Assembly (NCBI GenBank): GCA_016219645.1
Contig: JACRLR010000044.1
Location: forward strand, 1 to 58,866
Origin: Nitrospirota bacterium
GTDB taxonomy: Bacteria; Nitrospirota; Nitrospiria; Nitrospirales; Nitrospiraceae
Reading direction: 5' to 3'
Length of the DNA stretch: 58,866 bases
The position numbers were made by a program, and so were the translations under genes. Positions 36,192-45,597 of this stretch are shown one piece after another. The notes under the pieces were generated by a model. It had not been told where the DNA came from, did no database searches, and worked only from the letters and a program-made list of their open reading frames with translations. The first letter of the stretch is position 1. The number at the start of each line of letters is the position of its first letter.

Positions 36192-37010
36192 ATGGAACAA
36201 CTCCAAAAAAAAGAAGAGCGGACGAATCCTGATGGTTCAGAGTTGGTGACCGATGAGTTGACTGACCAGGTGGCGGCCGATTTTACCGGAGAGCAGGCGG
36301 GACGAGTTGAACCGGTAACAGCGACGACCGAGCTGGTTCTTCTTGAAGAAGAGAAGGTCAAGGATGAGATCGAGATCCAAATCGATCTGCTCAAGGATCC
36401 CGACTGGGTGGTCCGGCGCGAGGCCGCCATCACGCTCGGAGAGATGGGCGATGAACGTTGTGTGGAACCCCTGTGCCATGCCTTGCGAGACGGCGACTGG
36501 CAAGTTCGTGAAGTTGCAATCGAAGGGTTGGGACAGATCGGTTCTCCCGCCGTCGAACTGTTGATCAGGCTGCTCCGGGATTGGGACGTTCGCAAGTACG
36601 CCATTGCCGCGCTAGGGAAGATCCGTGACGAACGTGTTCTCGACCCCCTCATGCTTCAACTGCGCAACGACGAGTTCAAAGACGATGCGCTCAACGCGTT
36701 GGTCGAGCTGGGTCAACCGGCGGTATCGCGATTGATCAAGGCGCTGAAAGACAAAGACGAGAACATTCGGAAGCAGGCGGTGCTGGCTTTGGGCCGGATC
36801 AAGGAGGCTGAAGCGATCGAGCCTCTCATCGAGATGCTCGGCGATGGTGATTGGTTTACCAGGTTGACGGCCGCTGCCGCGCTCGAGGCCATCGGCGATG
36901 AGCGGGGTCGCGAGGCCATCAAACCGTTGATGAAGGATCCGGATATGGTGGTGCGGATGCGGGTAGAGAGGATCTTGGCGAAGTGGAAGAAACAGTCCGC
37001 AACCGCGTAG
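36192..37010 (+). CDS. HEAT-repeat protein
   Basis: About 272 residues from ATG 36192 (GTG 36183 also possible). An acidic N-terminal third precedes at least five HEAT/PBS-lyase-type repeats: DPDWVVRREAAITLGEMGDE, DGDWQVREVAIEGLGQIG, DWDVRKYAIAALGKI, DENIRKQAVLALGRI and DGDWFTRLTAAAALEAIGDE. It is cytoplasmic, with no signal. Such solenoids bind partner proteins. No specific role can be assigned. Confidence 0.85.
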   Translation: MEQLQKKEERTNPDGSELVTDELTDQVAADFTGEQAGRVEPVTATTELVLLEEEKVKDEIEIQIDLLKDPDWVVRREAAITLGEMGDERCVEPLCHALRDGDWQVREVAIEGLGQIGSPAVELLIRLLRDWDVRKYAIAALGKIRDERVLDPLMLQLRNDEFKDDALNALVELGQPAVSRLIKALKDKDENIRKQAVLALGRIKEAEAIEPLIEMLGDGDWFTRLTAAAALEAIGDERGREAIKPLMKDPDMVVRMRVERILAKWKKQSATA

Positions 37011-37021
37011 CAAAAGTCAGC

Positions 37022-37477
37022 TTATTTATTCAGCTGCCGGTCAACTTCCAGCTGAATCTCATCGAGCTTCTTCATCGACACCGGTTTCCCCATCGACAAT
37101 TCCAGCCGTACTTCCTGAAGCGTTCCGGTGAGTGCCCGTAGGGCGAGGATCGACTCGTCCTGCTTTGCGCCCTTCACCACCGTCTCCAGCGTCTCGGCAG
37201 CCTCACCCAATTGCTTAGCTGCCTCTCCAAAGTTCTTATCGAGCAGTTCTGATTTTGCCTGTACCACTCGAGACTTGCTGTCGATCAGTCCCTGTCGCCT
37301 GCGGAGGTCTCGCTCGATTCCCATTGTGGTATCGATGATATTGCGCGATGTGTCTTTAAGCGAATGTTGGAGGCCTGAGACCGTCTCCTCCAGTGTCCCG
37401 ATCGGACGTTGGCCGAAGTAAAATCCTACACCGAACGACGCAGCGATCAAGACAAGAACTGCGACAAATTTCCACAT
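37022..37477 (-). CDS. Single-helix membrane protein with periplasmic coiled coil
   Basis: ATG 37477 follows AAAGGAGTG, giving 151 residues. One N-terminal helix (FVAVLVLIAASFGVGFYFGQ) is followed by a long helical region with heptads (LLDKNFGEAAKQLGEAAETL). It is reminiscent of envelope spacer or phasin-like proteins, but I do not recognise the family. Convergent with the HEAT gene, 11 bases apart. Confidence 0.72.
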   Translation of the reverse strand: MWKFVAVLVLIAASFGVGFYFGQRPIGTLEETVSGLQHSLKDTSRNIIDTTMGIERDLRRRQGLIDSKSRVVQAKSELLDKNFGEAAKQLGEAAETLETVVKGAKQDESILALRALTGTLQEVRLELSMGKPVSMKKLDEIQLEVDRQLNK

Positions 37478-37602
37478 CACGCACTCCTTTCCTCTAACAA
37501 GGCGGTGCAAACTACTTAAGTATGACAGAAATGCGATGTGTAGACACTCACAGAGTCGTTCTTCACTCTTCCAAGGTGCTGGCGGATGTTATCAACAGCT
37601 TA

Positions 37603-39015
37603 TTAGCGAGCTTTGGGAGCAGTCGTGGGGCGGCGGAGTTGTTGGAGAAGGCTGCCAGCAGCAGCCAGACGAATGGCGACGTCTGAATCCTGTAGCCCTT
37701 GTTTGAGCAATGGCGTCACCGGTGCTCCACTCTTACCCAATGCCTTCACCGCAGCGAGCCGTGGTTGTGGCTGCTGATCTTGCAGGAGCGTTTGTAAAAT
37801 TGCTACCGCCTGCTTGTCAGATGTGGCCGAGAGCGTGTGGGCCGCTGCAGCTCGGATGGAGGGGTCCGGGTGTTTTGCCAAGTCTGCGGCGAGCTCGACT
37901 GCCGATACGTCTCCCAGCCGAAGGAGTCCTTCCACCGCGCTGGCCCGTACCTGCAGGCTGGCATCACGCGTGAGAGCCCGCAGCAGTGGATGGTTCTCGC
38001 GAATGCCCAGTCGCCCAAGACTCGTGGCTGCCACTGCGCGCACACGTGCGTTTTCGTCTCCCATGGCATGGGTCAACGGCCCGACGCCACCGGCCTGTCC
38101 AAAGTCTCCCAATGCCCCGGCGGCGAATGCACGAACAGACGGTTCAGGATCGTACACGGCTTGGCTCAAGACCGATAGACTGGATGCTCGCTTCAGCCGT
38201 CCCAATATGCCTAAGGCTGCCATGCGGACATCGGGGTCCGGAAGCGTCGCCGCTCCTGTGATATCGGTCAGCATGTCCTGTTTGCCGAGTCGATATAATG
38301 CAGCAGAGGCAAATACGGATTCCGGCCCGTCATCCGTTCTCGCAACTTCGATGAGATAGGGTATGATGTCGGTAACGTTGGCTTCACTGAGCGCGTTCAT
38401 TGCGGCAATACGCACGGCCGGCATCGCGTCACTCAGGGCTCGTCGTAAGGGGCCGGACTTCCCTGCTAGCCCGGCTTTGCCGATGGCGTCAGCGGCGCGA
38501 GCCCGCACGAGGACCGAACTATCGAATAGCCCATCTTCCAGTACCGCTCGTGTTTCAGCAAGGCCTAATTCGGCCAGCATAGTATAAGCCTCGACCCTCA
38601 CGTACTCCTGTTGGTCGCGGACATGGCTGGTCAGGAAACTGAGTGCCAAGGGCCGGAGGAGCGCCAGATCGTCCGGTCGACCTGTCGGAACGAGCCGTTG
38701 ATAGAACGTGAGGGCTTCCTCTGGCCGTCCAAGCTTGAGAGAGCTCTGGAAGGCGAGGAGAACAAGCGGTTTCGATGCGGCGGTCTCTGGTGGAAGCGAT
38801 TGCCAGAACTTAAGTACCTGGTTGTATTCGGCGTGGTCGAACGCATCTCTGGCCTCACGTTCGAGGGCTGGGCCGGTCGACGTTGTTGGCGTGCCTGCGT
38901 CAACAAGGGGCTGGCCCATGACAATCGTCATGGTGAGCAGCAGGAGCATCTGGAGCTGCACGGTGATGGCACAGCGACGGCTTTTCTGGAAGAATTCTGG
39001 TCGGCGGTCTACCAT
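37603..39015 (-). CDS. Exported HEAT-repeat protein
   Basis: ATG 39015 is preferred because it overlaps the stop of glgP by seven bases, a usual coupling. The longer frame to 39135 overlaps glgP heavily. About 470 residues: a signal-like segment (VQLQMLLLLTMTIVMGQ), a helical TPR-like part, then many HEAT repeats from ~130 to the end, such as SVLVRARAADAIGKAGLAG, DPEPSVRAFAAGALGDFG and DASLQVRASAVEGLLRLG. An envelope scaffold is likely. Its pairing with a glucan phosphorylase has no obvious meaning. Confidence 0.82.
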   Translation of the reverse strand: MVDRRPEFFQKSRRCAITVQLQMLLLLTMTIVMGQPLVDAGTPTTSTGPALEREARDAFDHAEYNQVLKFWQSLPPETAASKPLVLLAFQSSLKLGRPEEALTFYQRLVPTGRPDDLALLRPLALSFLTSHVRDQQEYVRVEAYTMLAELGLAETRAVLEDGLFDSSVLVRARAADAIGKAGLAGKSGPLRRALSDAMPAVRIAAMNALSEANVTDIIPYLIEVARTDDGPESVFASAALYRLGKQDMLTDITGAATLPDPDVRMAALGILGRLKRASSLSVLSQAVYDPEPSVRAFAAGALGDFGQAGGVGPLTHAMGDENARVRAVAATSLGRLGIRENHPLLRALTRDASLQVRASAVEGLLRLGDVSAVELAADLAKHPDPSIRAAAAHTLSATSDKQAVAILQTLLQDQQPQPRLAAVKALGKSGAPVTPLLKQGLQDSDVAIRLAAAGSLLQQLRRPTTAPKAR

Positions 39016-41168
39016 GTCGAGGGTGCACGGACCATGGCTGGCGCGTATAGATTGTCGACGTATTCCTTGACCATCCGTTTGGTACAGAAACGGGGAGCAT
39101 TGGTCCGCAGGCTTTCCTTCACGAGTTGCAGCCAACCTCGTGGGATCCCATCCAGGTCTCGTTGATAGTAGAGTCGAATGGCTTCCTGCTCCAGTATGCG
39201 ATAGAGCTGTTGCGCGTCATGCTCGTCCTGGGCCTGAATGTCCTGGTTTCCGACTAGGGGCTCAATACCCCATCCGTTCGCTCCGTTGTAACCTTCCTTC
39301 CACCATCCATCGAGCACGCTGAGGTTGATGACGCCGTTGAGCGCGGCTTTTTGCCCGCTCGTTCCGCTCGCCTCCAAAGGAAAGCGCGGGGTGTTGAGCC
39401 AAATGTCGACCCCTTGGACGAGGAACTTCGCCATGTGCATATCGTAATTTTCAAGGAATGCCACATGGCCGCCAAGTTTATGGTCGTCACAAAAACTCAG
39501 CACTTCATGAATGAAATAGCGGCCCGGCTCATCGGCGGGGTGGGCCTTGCCGGCAAAGATCAATTGGAGAGGCCTCCATTGATTATGCAGCAACTGTTTC
39601 AGCCTTTCGAGGTCACGGAACAATAATGTTGCCCGCTTGTATGTGGCAAAGCGCCTGGCGAATCCGATGGTCAGCGCTTCGGGGTCGAGCAATGTGCCTC
39701 GCGTTAAGACCTGCGAGGCTTGGAGGTGTCCCTGCATCCAGCCGCTCCGGGCTCGTTCTCGGATGAAGCTCATGAGTTTGCGTTTCATCGTTTGGCGCAC
39801 GGCCCAGAGTTCCTGGTCTGGGATATCGAGCACCCGTTGCCACATGGCCGTGTCGTCGGATTTTTCCATCCATTCGGGGCCCAGATATTTGCCATAGAGC
39901 TGGTTGAGTTCCGGTGCGATCCAGGTTGGCACATGGATACCATTGGTCACGCTGCGAATCGGAACCTGCTCGATCGGGAGGCCGGGCCACAGATGCCGCC
40001 ACATCTGTCGTGACACCTGCCCATGCTCGCGGCTGACCCCGTTCACATGGGAAGCCATCCGGATGGCGAGAGCCGTCATGTTGAAACCTTGTCCCTGGGA
40101 TTCTGGAGTATCTCCCAGACGGAGGAAGTCTTCACGCGAGAGACCCAGTTTTTCCCAATAGCCCGCAAAGTACCGGTCCATGAGATGATGGGGAAAGACG
40201 TCGTGACCGGCCGGCACCGGTGTGTGGGTTGTAAAGACTGTGCTGTGACGGATGATTTCGCAGGCATCTGCATGCGTTGATCCTTTCTCGACCAATTCGC
40301 GAATGCGCTCCAGGGTGAGGAAGGCGGAGTGGCCTTCGTTGGCATGCCAGACCGTCGGTGAGATGCCCAAAGCCCGAAGCATACGGACTCCGCCGATGCC
40401 CAACAGAAACTCCTGACAGAGGCGCATCTCCTGATCGCCGCCATAGAGTCGAGCCGAGAGAGCCCGATTCTCAGGACTGTTCTCAGGAACGTCTGTGTCG
40501 ATAAGGTAGAGGGGGACCAATCCAACAAGCACTTTCCAGACCGTTGCTGCCACGATTCGGTTACCGATTTCAACCGTGATTCTGCAGGCGTCTCCTGTTG
40601 GAGTGAGGGCTGGGTGAACTGGCGATTCTGCCCGGTTGAAGGGGGCATAGGCTGCTTCCTGCCATCCTTCCGGGGTAATCCGTTGCCGAAAGTATCCTTG
40701 CGGGTACATGAACCCTACTCCCACGAGCGGCACACCGAGATCGCTGGCTTCCTTGCAATGGTCTCCCGCGAGAATGCCTAAGCCGCCGCTGTAAATGGGA
40801 ATGGATCTGTGCAGGCCAAATTCCGCAGAGAAATAGGCGATGGTGGGATTTTTCAAATCGCTGTGTTGTGTGTTGAACCAACTGCGTTCATTTCGAACGT
40901 ACTCGTCGAATACTCTGAGGGTGGCAGAGTACAGACGCATATACGAGGGATCTTCGGCCAGGTGCTTGAGGCGTTCTGGTCTGACGGAGGCCAGTAGTTC
41001 GACAGGATTGTGGTGGGTCAGGACCCAGAGGGTTGGATCGATGTGTTCAAATAACCTCCGTGCTTCCGGAGTCCAACTCCACCAAAGATTCCGAGCCAAT
41101 TCGTTGAGACGTGAGAGACCGGATGGAATGGCATGTGATAAGGCGTCTGCTGTCTGCGGATTATCCAC
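39009..41168 (-). CDS. glgP: Alpha-glucan phosphorylase
   Basis: 719 residues. Phosphorolysis of alpha-1,4-glucans to glucose-1-phosphate, cytoplasmic, PLP-dependent. N-terminal SRLNELARNLWWSW and the YFSAEFGLHRSIPIYSGGLG segment are typical of the shorter GT35 (archaeal/thermophile) class. The PLP Lys lies in EASGTSGQKAALNG, with the preceding FARRFATYKRATLL and NTPRFPLEASG. Length fits this class rather than the ~800-residue E. coli type. Implies glycogen or maltodextrin storage and use. It overlaps the HEAT-protein gene downstream. Confidence 0.94.
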   Translation of the reverse strand: MDNPQTADALSHAIPSGLSRLNELARNLWWSWTPEARRLFEHIDPTLWVLTHHNPVELLASVRPERLKHLAEDPSYMRLYSATLRVFDEYVRNERSWFNTQHSDLKNPTIAYFSAEFGLHRSIPIYSGGLGILAGDHCKEASDLGVPLVGVGFMYPQGYFRQRITPEGWQEAAYAPFNRAESPVHPALTPTGDACRITVEIGNRIVAATVWKVLVGLVPLYLIDTDVPENSPENRALSARLYGGDQEMRLCQEFLLGIGGVRMLRALGISPTVWHANEGHSAFLTLERIRELVEKGSTHADACEIIRHSTVFTTHTPVPAGHDVFPHHLMDRYFAGYWEKLGLSREDFLRLGDTPESQGQGFNMTALAIRMASHVNGVSREHGQVSRQMWRHLWPGLPIEQVPIRSVTNGIHVPTWIAPELNQLYGKYLGPEWMEKSDDTAMWQRVLDIPDQELWAVRQTMKRKLMSFIRERARSGWMQGHLQASQVLTRGTLLDPEALTIGFARRFATYKRATLLFRDLERLKQLLHNQWRPLQLIFAGKAHPADEPGRYFIHEVLSFCDDHKLGGHVAFLENYDMHMAKFLVQGVDIWLNTPRFPLEASGTSGQKAALNGVINLSVLDGWWKEGYNGANGWGIEPLVGNQDIQAQDEHDAQQLYRILEQEAIRLYYQRDLDGIPRGWLQLVKESLRTNAPRFCTKRMVKEYVDNLYAPAMVRAPSTW

Positions 41169-41313
41169 TGCACCTCCTCAAATTCTAGGGGTCTGTCTGG
41201 TTGATCTGTTCTGTCTTGTGTGTAGTCGAACGAGGTTACACGGAGATACACCAACGAGTCCTGATAGACCGAACAGACAAGATTAGCCCGACACACTTGA
41301 TCGACAAGAGCGA

Positions 41314-42177
41314 TCAGGCATGACCAGCCTTATACCACGAAGTCCATTCGTCTGAGAATGCCACGGAGGCATATCGTTCGCCAAGTATTTTTACAACTCG
41401 GTTCATCAGCGCGGCGACTTGTTGCATGTCTTCCGGAGAAAGGTCTTGTCGGAACCGAGGATGCAGCCCCCAGCGAGTTTCCACTTCCTCTCCCGTGACG
41501 GTCGACATCACACTCACCAACTTGATTTCAGTTCCTGTCGGTGTGAGGGGGTTCGGTCTGGCAGCCTGTGGTGGCGGTGCGGAAGTTGTATCCGGCGCCG
41601 TGGGAGTGGCGGTACGGGTTGCGTCGACTGGAAGAGGGTCTCCGGCCAAAATGGCTGTAATGGCTGGAATCGCGGCGCTCGCGCAGAGCGTTGCGGCGGC
41701 TGATACCTGTGCGTTTCCTGCGATACCCATCGCGTCCGCGACTCGCCCGCCAAAGTCTTTCAACATCGCATCTTTCTCGGGAGTGTTTTCGGTGACAAGG
41801 AACCGATATCGCTCATAGGCCTGCCGACTCTCCGTCACTGCCGCACCGACTGTGAGCATGATTTCCATTTGGTCGGCTCCGGAGCCGAATGCTGGTTCGA
41901 GCACATTCTTCAATTGCAGCGTGACTGCGTCTTCGAGATGGTTCATGAACTGAGGCTGCTCTTTGAGCGGTAGGTGCAGCAGGGAGAGTCGATCTGTCAG
42001 GTTGAACAGGATCTTGACGAATTCCAGATAGATGCCCCATTCATCTTGGCGTTTGAGTTTCAACGCCTGAGCAGGAGCATTTTTCTTCATGACGGTGACC
42101 GATTCACCCGACACGGCCAGCATCAGTTCAGCGAGGGCGCGTAATTGTTGCTGATACTCGGTCTGGGCACTGGCCAT
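41314..42177 (-). CDS. Conserved hypothetical protein
   Basis: 287 residues, not recognised. No signal peptide; mostly helical with a Pro/Thr-rich linker (~195-225: PTAPDTTSAPPPQAARPNP), then a C-terminal segment with SPEDMQQVAALMNRVVKIL. The region 165-185 is hydrophobic (SAAATLCASAAIPAITAILA) and may be a buried or membrane-associated helix. Upstream of glgP on the same strand, with a 145-base gap. Confidence 0.7.
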   Translation of the reverse strand: MASAQTEYQQQLRALAELMLAVSGESVTVMKKNAPAQALKLKRQDEWGIYLEFVKILFNLTDRLSLLHLPLKEQPQFMNHLEDAVTLQLKNVLEPAFGSGADQMEIMLTVGAAVTESRQAYERYRFLVTENTPEKDAMLKDFGGRVADAMGIAGNAQVSAAATLCASAAIPAITAILAGDPLPVDATRTATPTAPDTTSAPPPQAARPNPLTPTGTEIKLVSVMSTVTGEEVETRWGLHPRFRQDLSPEDMQQVAALMNRVVKILGERYASVAFSDEWTSWYKAGHA

Positions 42178-42331
42178 GGGGTACTAATCGCTCCTAACAG
42201 AAGGGAGCGCGCATTATATACAAGTTGTAGCTCAGGCTCCAAGGGGTGAGCACAGTCTTCTCGATCAACTTCTGCTAGACAGAGGAACCCAACATAGGTA
42301 AGATGAAAGAATTGGAGGGGTATTTCACGCG

Positions 42332-42694
42332 ATGGCCACGATCCTCATTATCGACGACGAAGAATCGATCCGGAACCTCCTGAAGGAAGTTCTTGAGCGG
42401 GCCAACCACCGTGTGCTCGAAGCCCGCGATGGGCGGGAAGGCCTAGCGCTCTACCAGCAGAACAAAGTCGATCTGGTCCTCATGGATATCCTGATGCCGG
42501 GAACCGATGGCCTCGAAGCCACCTTACAGCTGACGAAAGAATATCTCGACGCGAAGGTCATCGCCATGACCGGTGCCCAAGCCGAACGAAACTTTCTTGA
42601 TGTGGCGAAATTGTTTGGCGCCTGTCGTGTCTTCGAAAAACCATTCAACCTCGATCAACTCATGCAAGCCGTCAACGAAGAGCTCGCCAAGTAG
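42332..42694 (+). CDS. Stand-alone response-regulator receiver domain
   Basis: 120 residues, receiver only. Acidic pair in LIIDDEES, phospho-Asp D52 in VLMDILMPGTDG, Thr/Ser region IAMTGAQ, and Lys in RVFEKPF. CheY-like, with no output domain and no kinase adjacent, so it acts in a multistep relay or by protein binding. Ribosome site TTGGAGGGG. Confidence 0.93.
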   Translation: MATILIIDDEESIRNLLKEVLERANHRVLEARDGREGLALYQQNKVDLVLMDILMPGTDGLEATLQLTKEYLDAKVIAMTGAQAERNFLDVAKLFGACRVFEKPFNLDQLMQAVNEELAK

Positions 42695-42750
42695 CGCTCC
42701 TCTGTGCTCTGACAACCATCAGCGTGGGCCGGCCTGTTTACAGTATTGAC

Positions 42751-43605
42751 TCATCTGCCCGCACTAAGTTCTTTCCTAGCCAACGAGCGCATCATCACCG
42801 GATCGTTGTAAGCCACCTCGCTCAACGCATCCATCAGATGTAATCGCTTCGTCGCCGCCAACTCCTTCGCCTGTTTGTAGTTCTGCGCACTGAATCGAGC
42901 CACTGCCGGCTGGCCATTCACAATCTGACAGGCCAGGAGCTCGCCGTTCACTTCCAGTGTGCCACCCTGCTCAACCAACGTTTTGGCTTGCGCCGATGTG
43001 ATGCTATGAAGTTGGGCAAACTCTTCCAAGCCTCCTGTCTCAATTAATCGGCCATCCGGCATGATGCAGAGTCGCTTGAAATGGGGGGACCAGTCCTTCC
43101 GGAAATCGATGTACTTGATATCGCCACCCTTGGCAACAGCACGGTCCAACGTGCGGTAATCGATCCCAAGATTCTTCTGCTCGAGTTTTGTTCTCAGCTC
43201 CTCCGGCAGTGTCCAGTGAAAAACGAGCGCCGCGACTTCATCAAGCTTCATCCCCCGCGCCTGAGCCAACTGCTCCGCCTCAGCAAACTGGGTGAGATCC
43301 AAGATCCAGGTCTGTTTCGGGACTTCACCGGTTGGATCGATTCGACAGGCGAATAGCCCCCTCGTCAGCAACCCGCCGACTTGGGGGTACACATAGACCC
43401 CGCCATCAGTCAGGAGGGTCGTCATCGTCTCCAGCGGAATATCGTTGCTTTCTGACAGAACCTTGGCATGTGCGGGCAGGTCCTCTGGATATGTCATTGC
43501 GCAGGCCGTGACATTCCCTGGTGCGTCGAACTCCGAGTAGTCCTCAATGATGTTATAGAGGATAACAGGTCTTGGCTTCCCGGCCTTTTTTTTAATTTTG
43601 AACAT
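42751..43605 (-). CDS. Conserved hypothetical protein
   Basis: 284 residues, function not recognised. Basic N-terminus (MFKIKKKAGKPRP), no signal peptide, mixed alpha/beta content. Segment MPDGRLIETGGLEEFAQLHS and the following repeat-like stretch GGTLEVNGELLACQIVNGQP look like two related beta units. The end is helical. It is 46 bases downstream of the SagB-like gene on the same strand, so the two may be co-transcribed. Confidence 0.68.
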   Translation of the reverse strand: MFKIKKKAGKPRPVILYNIIEDYSEFDAPGNVTACAMTYPEDLPAHAKVLSESNDIPLETMTTLLTDGGVYVYPQVGGLLTRGLFACRIDPTGEVPKQTWILDLTQFAEAEQLAQARGMKLDEVAALVFHWTLPEELRTKLEQKNLGIDYRTLDRAVAKGGDIKYIDFRKDWSPHFKRLCIMPDGRLIETGGLEEFAQLHSITSAQAKTLVEQGGTLEVNGELLACQIVNGQPAVARFSAQNYKQAKELAATKRLHLMDALSEVAYNDPVMMRSLARKELSAGR

Positions 43606-43651
43606 GAGACGTAGCGCTCCAGGCTAATGGTGTAGATATAATCTTACATTC

Positions 43652-45427
43652 TCATCGATTCAGGTGATGATAGGCCCCCAGCGTCATCAGTCTGCTATCC
43701 TCGACCGGACCGCCTACCGTAAAGTGGTAGAGCGACTGAAACGAACGTTCTTTGATCCCCATGATCTCATGGACTGGGTCGTCAAAAAAACAGCCGATTC
43801 CAGTGGCTCGCACCCCGGCAGCTTCCGCCTCCAGGTAGAGCACTTGTCCCAGCAGACCAGCCTCCCAGAAGAGACGTGGGTACCACCAGGCTCCCCTCTC
43901 CCGCAAGCGCCCTTCGAACTCAGCCAGCATCCCCAATGAGAAGGCACTGTCCCCGGCAATGTCCTGGTGACAGCTCACCTGGGCGGCGAGTTTCCTAGCG
44001 TCGCCTTCAAGCAGCCAATAGAGCGGTAGGTTTTCCGGACAACCCGGGGCCGGAGCCCAGGTCAGCTCCGGATTCATGCATTGTTGGATGGGTGATAGCT
44101 TCTGTGGGTCACGGGCCAGAAAATAGAGCCCTGGCGTGAGACCTTCGACGCGATGGACAAAGAGCATCAAGTGAATTGCCGGATCATAAGGCCAGACGTC
44201 CCAGGGCATCGGTCGATCCAATTGCGGCAAGTCCGGACGAGACACCACGCGTTGCATCATGCGAAAAAATGTCGTCGTTGTGATCGATGTCTTGCCATCG
44301 AACGATACCGCACTCCGGCGTTGTCTGATGATCTGGCCCGCATTGAGGCCAGTGTCGTTCGTTGCTCGTGAAGCGTGAAGCGTGTCGGATGCGGAGGCAG
44401 AACTCATTGGGAGTGAAATTGTCAGCTTGTCAGCCTCTGCCTTCCAGGAGGCCTCTGCCGCTTCATCGATGATGTCCCAATGTACCCCATGTTCACGACT
44501 CAGGCAATTGGCTTTCCCATGCCAGGGTCCAACCGCAAGTTCCTTCACCATTGCTGGATCCAGAAACAACGGCATTTCCTCATCACTGCGCTTCACGATC
44601 GACGCTTCACGCTTCACGTTTTCCGGTGACCATACTACCGCCAGACAGTCTGGATGTTCCTGTTCAACATCCGCAAAATCCTCTGTGCGATTGGTCCCTA
44701 ACAATAGGGCGATCGTGTTCTGTTCCATGCCATCCAGCAGCGCCATGTTCCAGCCCAACGTAGCAGCAGCAATCCGCGCTGACCCAATCGCATGGCCGAT
44801 ATCGTGATTGCAGTAACGGAATGCCCGCTCGCCGTACTTCCAGGCTTCCCGCCAATGTATCGAGGTCAGTCCGAAGAGAAATGCGCCAGGAGGAAACGGA
44901 GCCAACAAGCGAGCGACTTGCTCGACGGGAAACTCCGCCCGACACTCCAGGCCATGTTCCTTCGGCGCGTAGTGATAGAGACCAGGCTTGAGATTGAGTC
45001 CGTCAACCTGCGGCAAGATGAGATAGCCTTCAGTTGGATGCAAATTGCCTGACGAGGGGTTACTCCGCAGCGCCCATTCCGACTCCCCGGCCTTTTTCCA
45101 CGCCGATAATGCGAGGGCGAACTCAAACAGTCGCGAGACGGTCTGCAAGTTGACAGGCTGACAAACGGCATCTGCTTTTTGATAGATCGCGTCGTAGGCG
45201 GGTGACAGCGGCGCCTCATCAGGCTTCAGTAAGGGGAGTGGGATCAGCTGTGCGCCCTCGAACCGTCGAAACGGATCCGGCTGATTAGCCCAATCCAGGT
45301 ACCCAAGGGCGCGAGCACACCGATTGAAGTGGTGTTTGGTCTGAATGTGATAGTGGATGATACAATCAATCGGATCGGACGAAGCAAGCTCGGTCGGCAA
45401 AGCAGCTGGTGGCTTCTCAATACTCAT
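43652..45427 (-). CDS. SagB/ThcOx-type dehydrogenase (two nitroreductase-like halves)
   Basis: 591 residues behind GAAGG. FMN-dependent nitroreductase fold present twice. The N-terminal half has RFEFALALSAWKKAGESEWA-like core and RSNPSSGNLHPTEGYLI; the C-terminal half begins GQIIRQRRSAVSFDGKTSIT. SagB/McbC relatives oxidise azolines to azoles in ribosomal peptide pathways. However, no YcaO cyclodehydratase or precursor peptide is visible here, so the substrate is unknown. Two AT-poor GTGAAGCGTGAAGCG-type repeats lie in the gene in inverted orientation (near 44365-44384 and 44588-44618). They fall in the linker between halves and just upstream and are read through in frame. Confidence 0.85.
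   Translation of the reverse strand: MSIEKPPAALPTELASSDPIDCIIHYHIQTKHHFNRCARALGYLDWANQPDPFRRFEGAQLIPLPLLKPDEAPLSPAYDAIYQKADAVCQPVNLQTVSRLFEFALALSAWKKAGESEWALRSNPSSGNLHPTEGYLILPQVDGLNLKPGLYHYAPKEHGLECRAEFPVEQVARLLAPFPPGAFLFGLTSIHWREAWKYGERAFRYCNHDIGHAIGSARIAAATLGWNMALLDGMEQNTIALLLGTNRTEDFADVEQEHPDCLAVVWSPENVKREASIVKRSDEEMPLFLDPAMVKELAVGPWHGKANCLSREHGVHWDIIDEAAEASWKAEADKLTISLPMSSASASDTLHASRATNDTGLNAGQIIRQRRSAVSFDGKTSITTTTFFRMMQRVVSRPDLPQLDRPMPWDVWPYDPAIHLMLFVHRVEGLTPGLYFLARDPQKLSPIQQCMNPELTWAPAPGCPENLPLYWLLEGDARKLAAQVSCHQDIAGDSAFSLGMLAEFEGRLRERGAWWYPRLFWEAGLLGQVLYLEAEAAGVRATGIGCFFDDPVHEIMGIKERSFQSLYHFTVGGPVEDSRLMTLGAYHHLNR
44365..44618. repeat. Inverted ACGCTTCACGCTTCAC repeats inside a coding gene
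   Basis: A copy at 44365-44384 (GTGAAGCGTGAAGCG type) and an inverted copy at 44588-44618 share 16 bases of perfect complementarity. Both are within the SagB-like gene and keep its frame. Related words recur between genes at 46958-47022. They resemble small mobile palindromic elements that can be tolerated in proteins. Confidence 0.6.
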
Positions 45428-45597
45428 AAGTAAGGACCTTCGTAGTCTACAGAGTCATGGGAAGGAAAGTAAACGCGGGCGTAAGACGATGGGGGCCGCT
45501 CCCCTTATTGACCTGCTTTTCCCTGCGCGAGTATCCTGCAATCGATGTCACAGCACGGAGGACGAGACACGGTGGCCTATTAGGCTGAGGAGATCCC

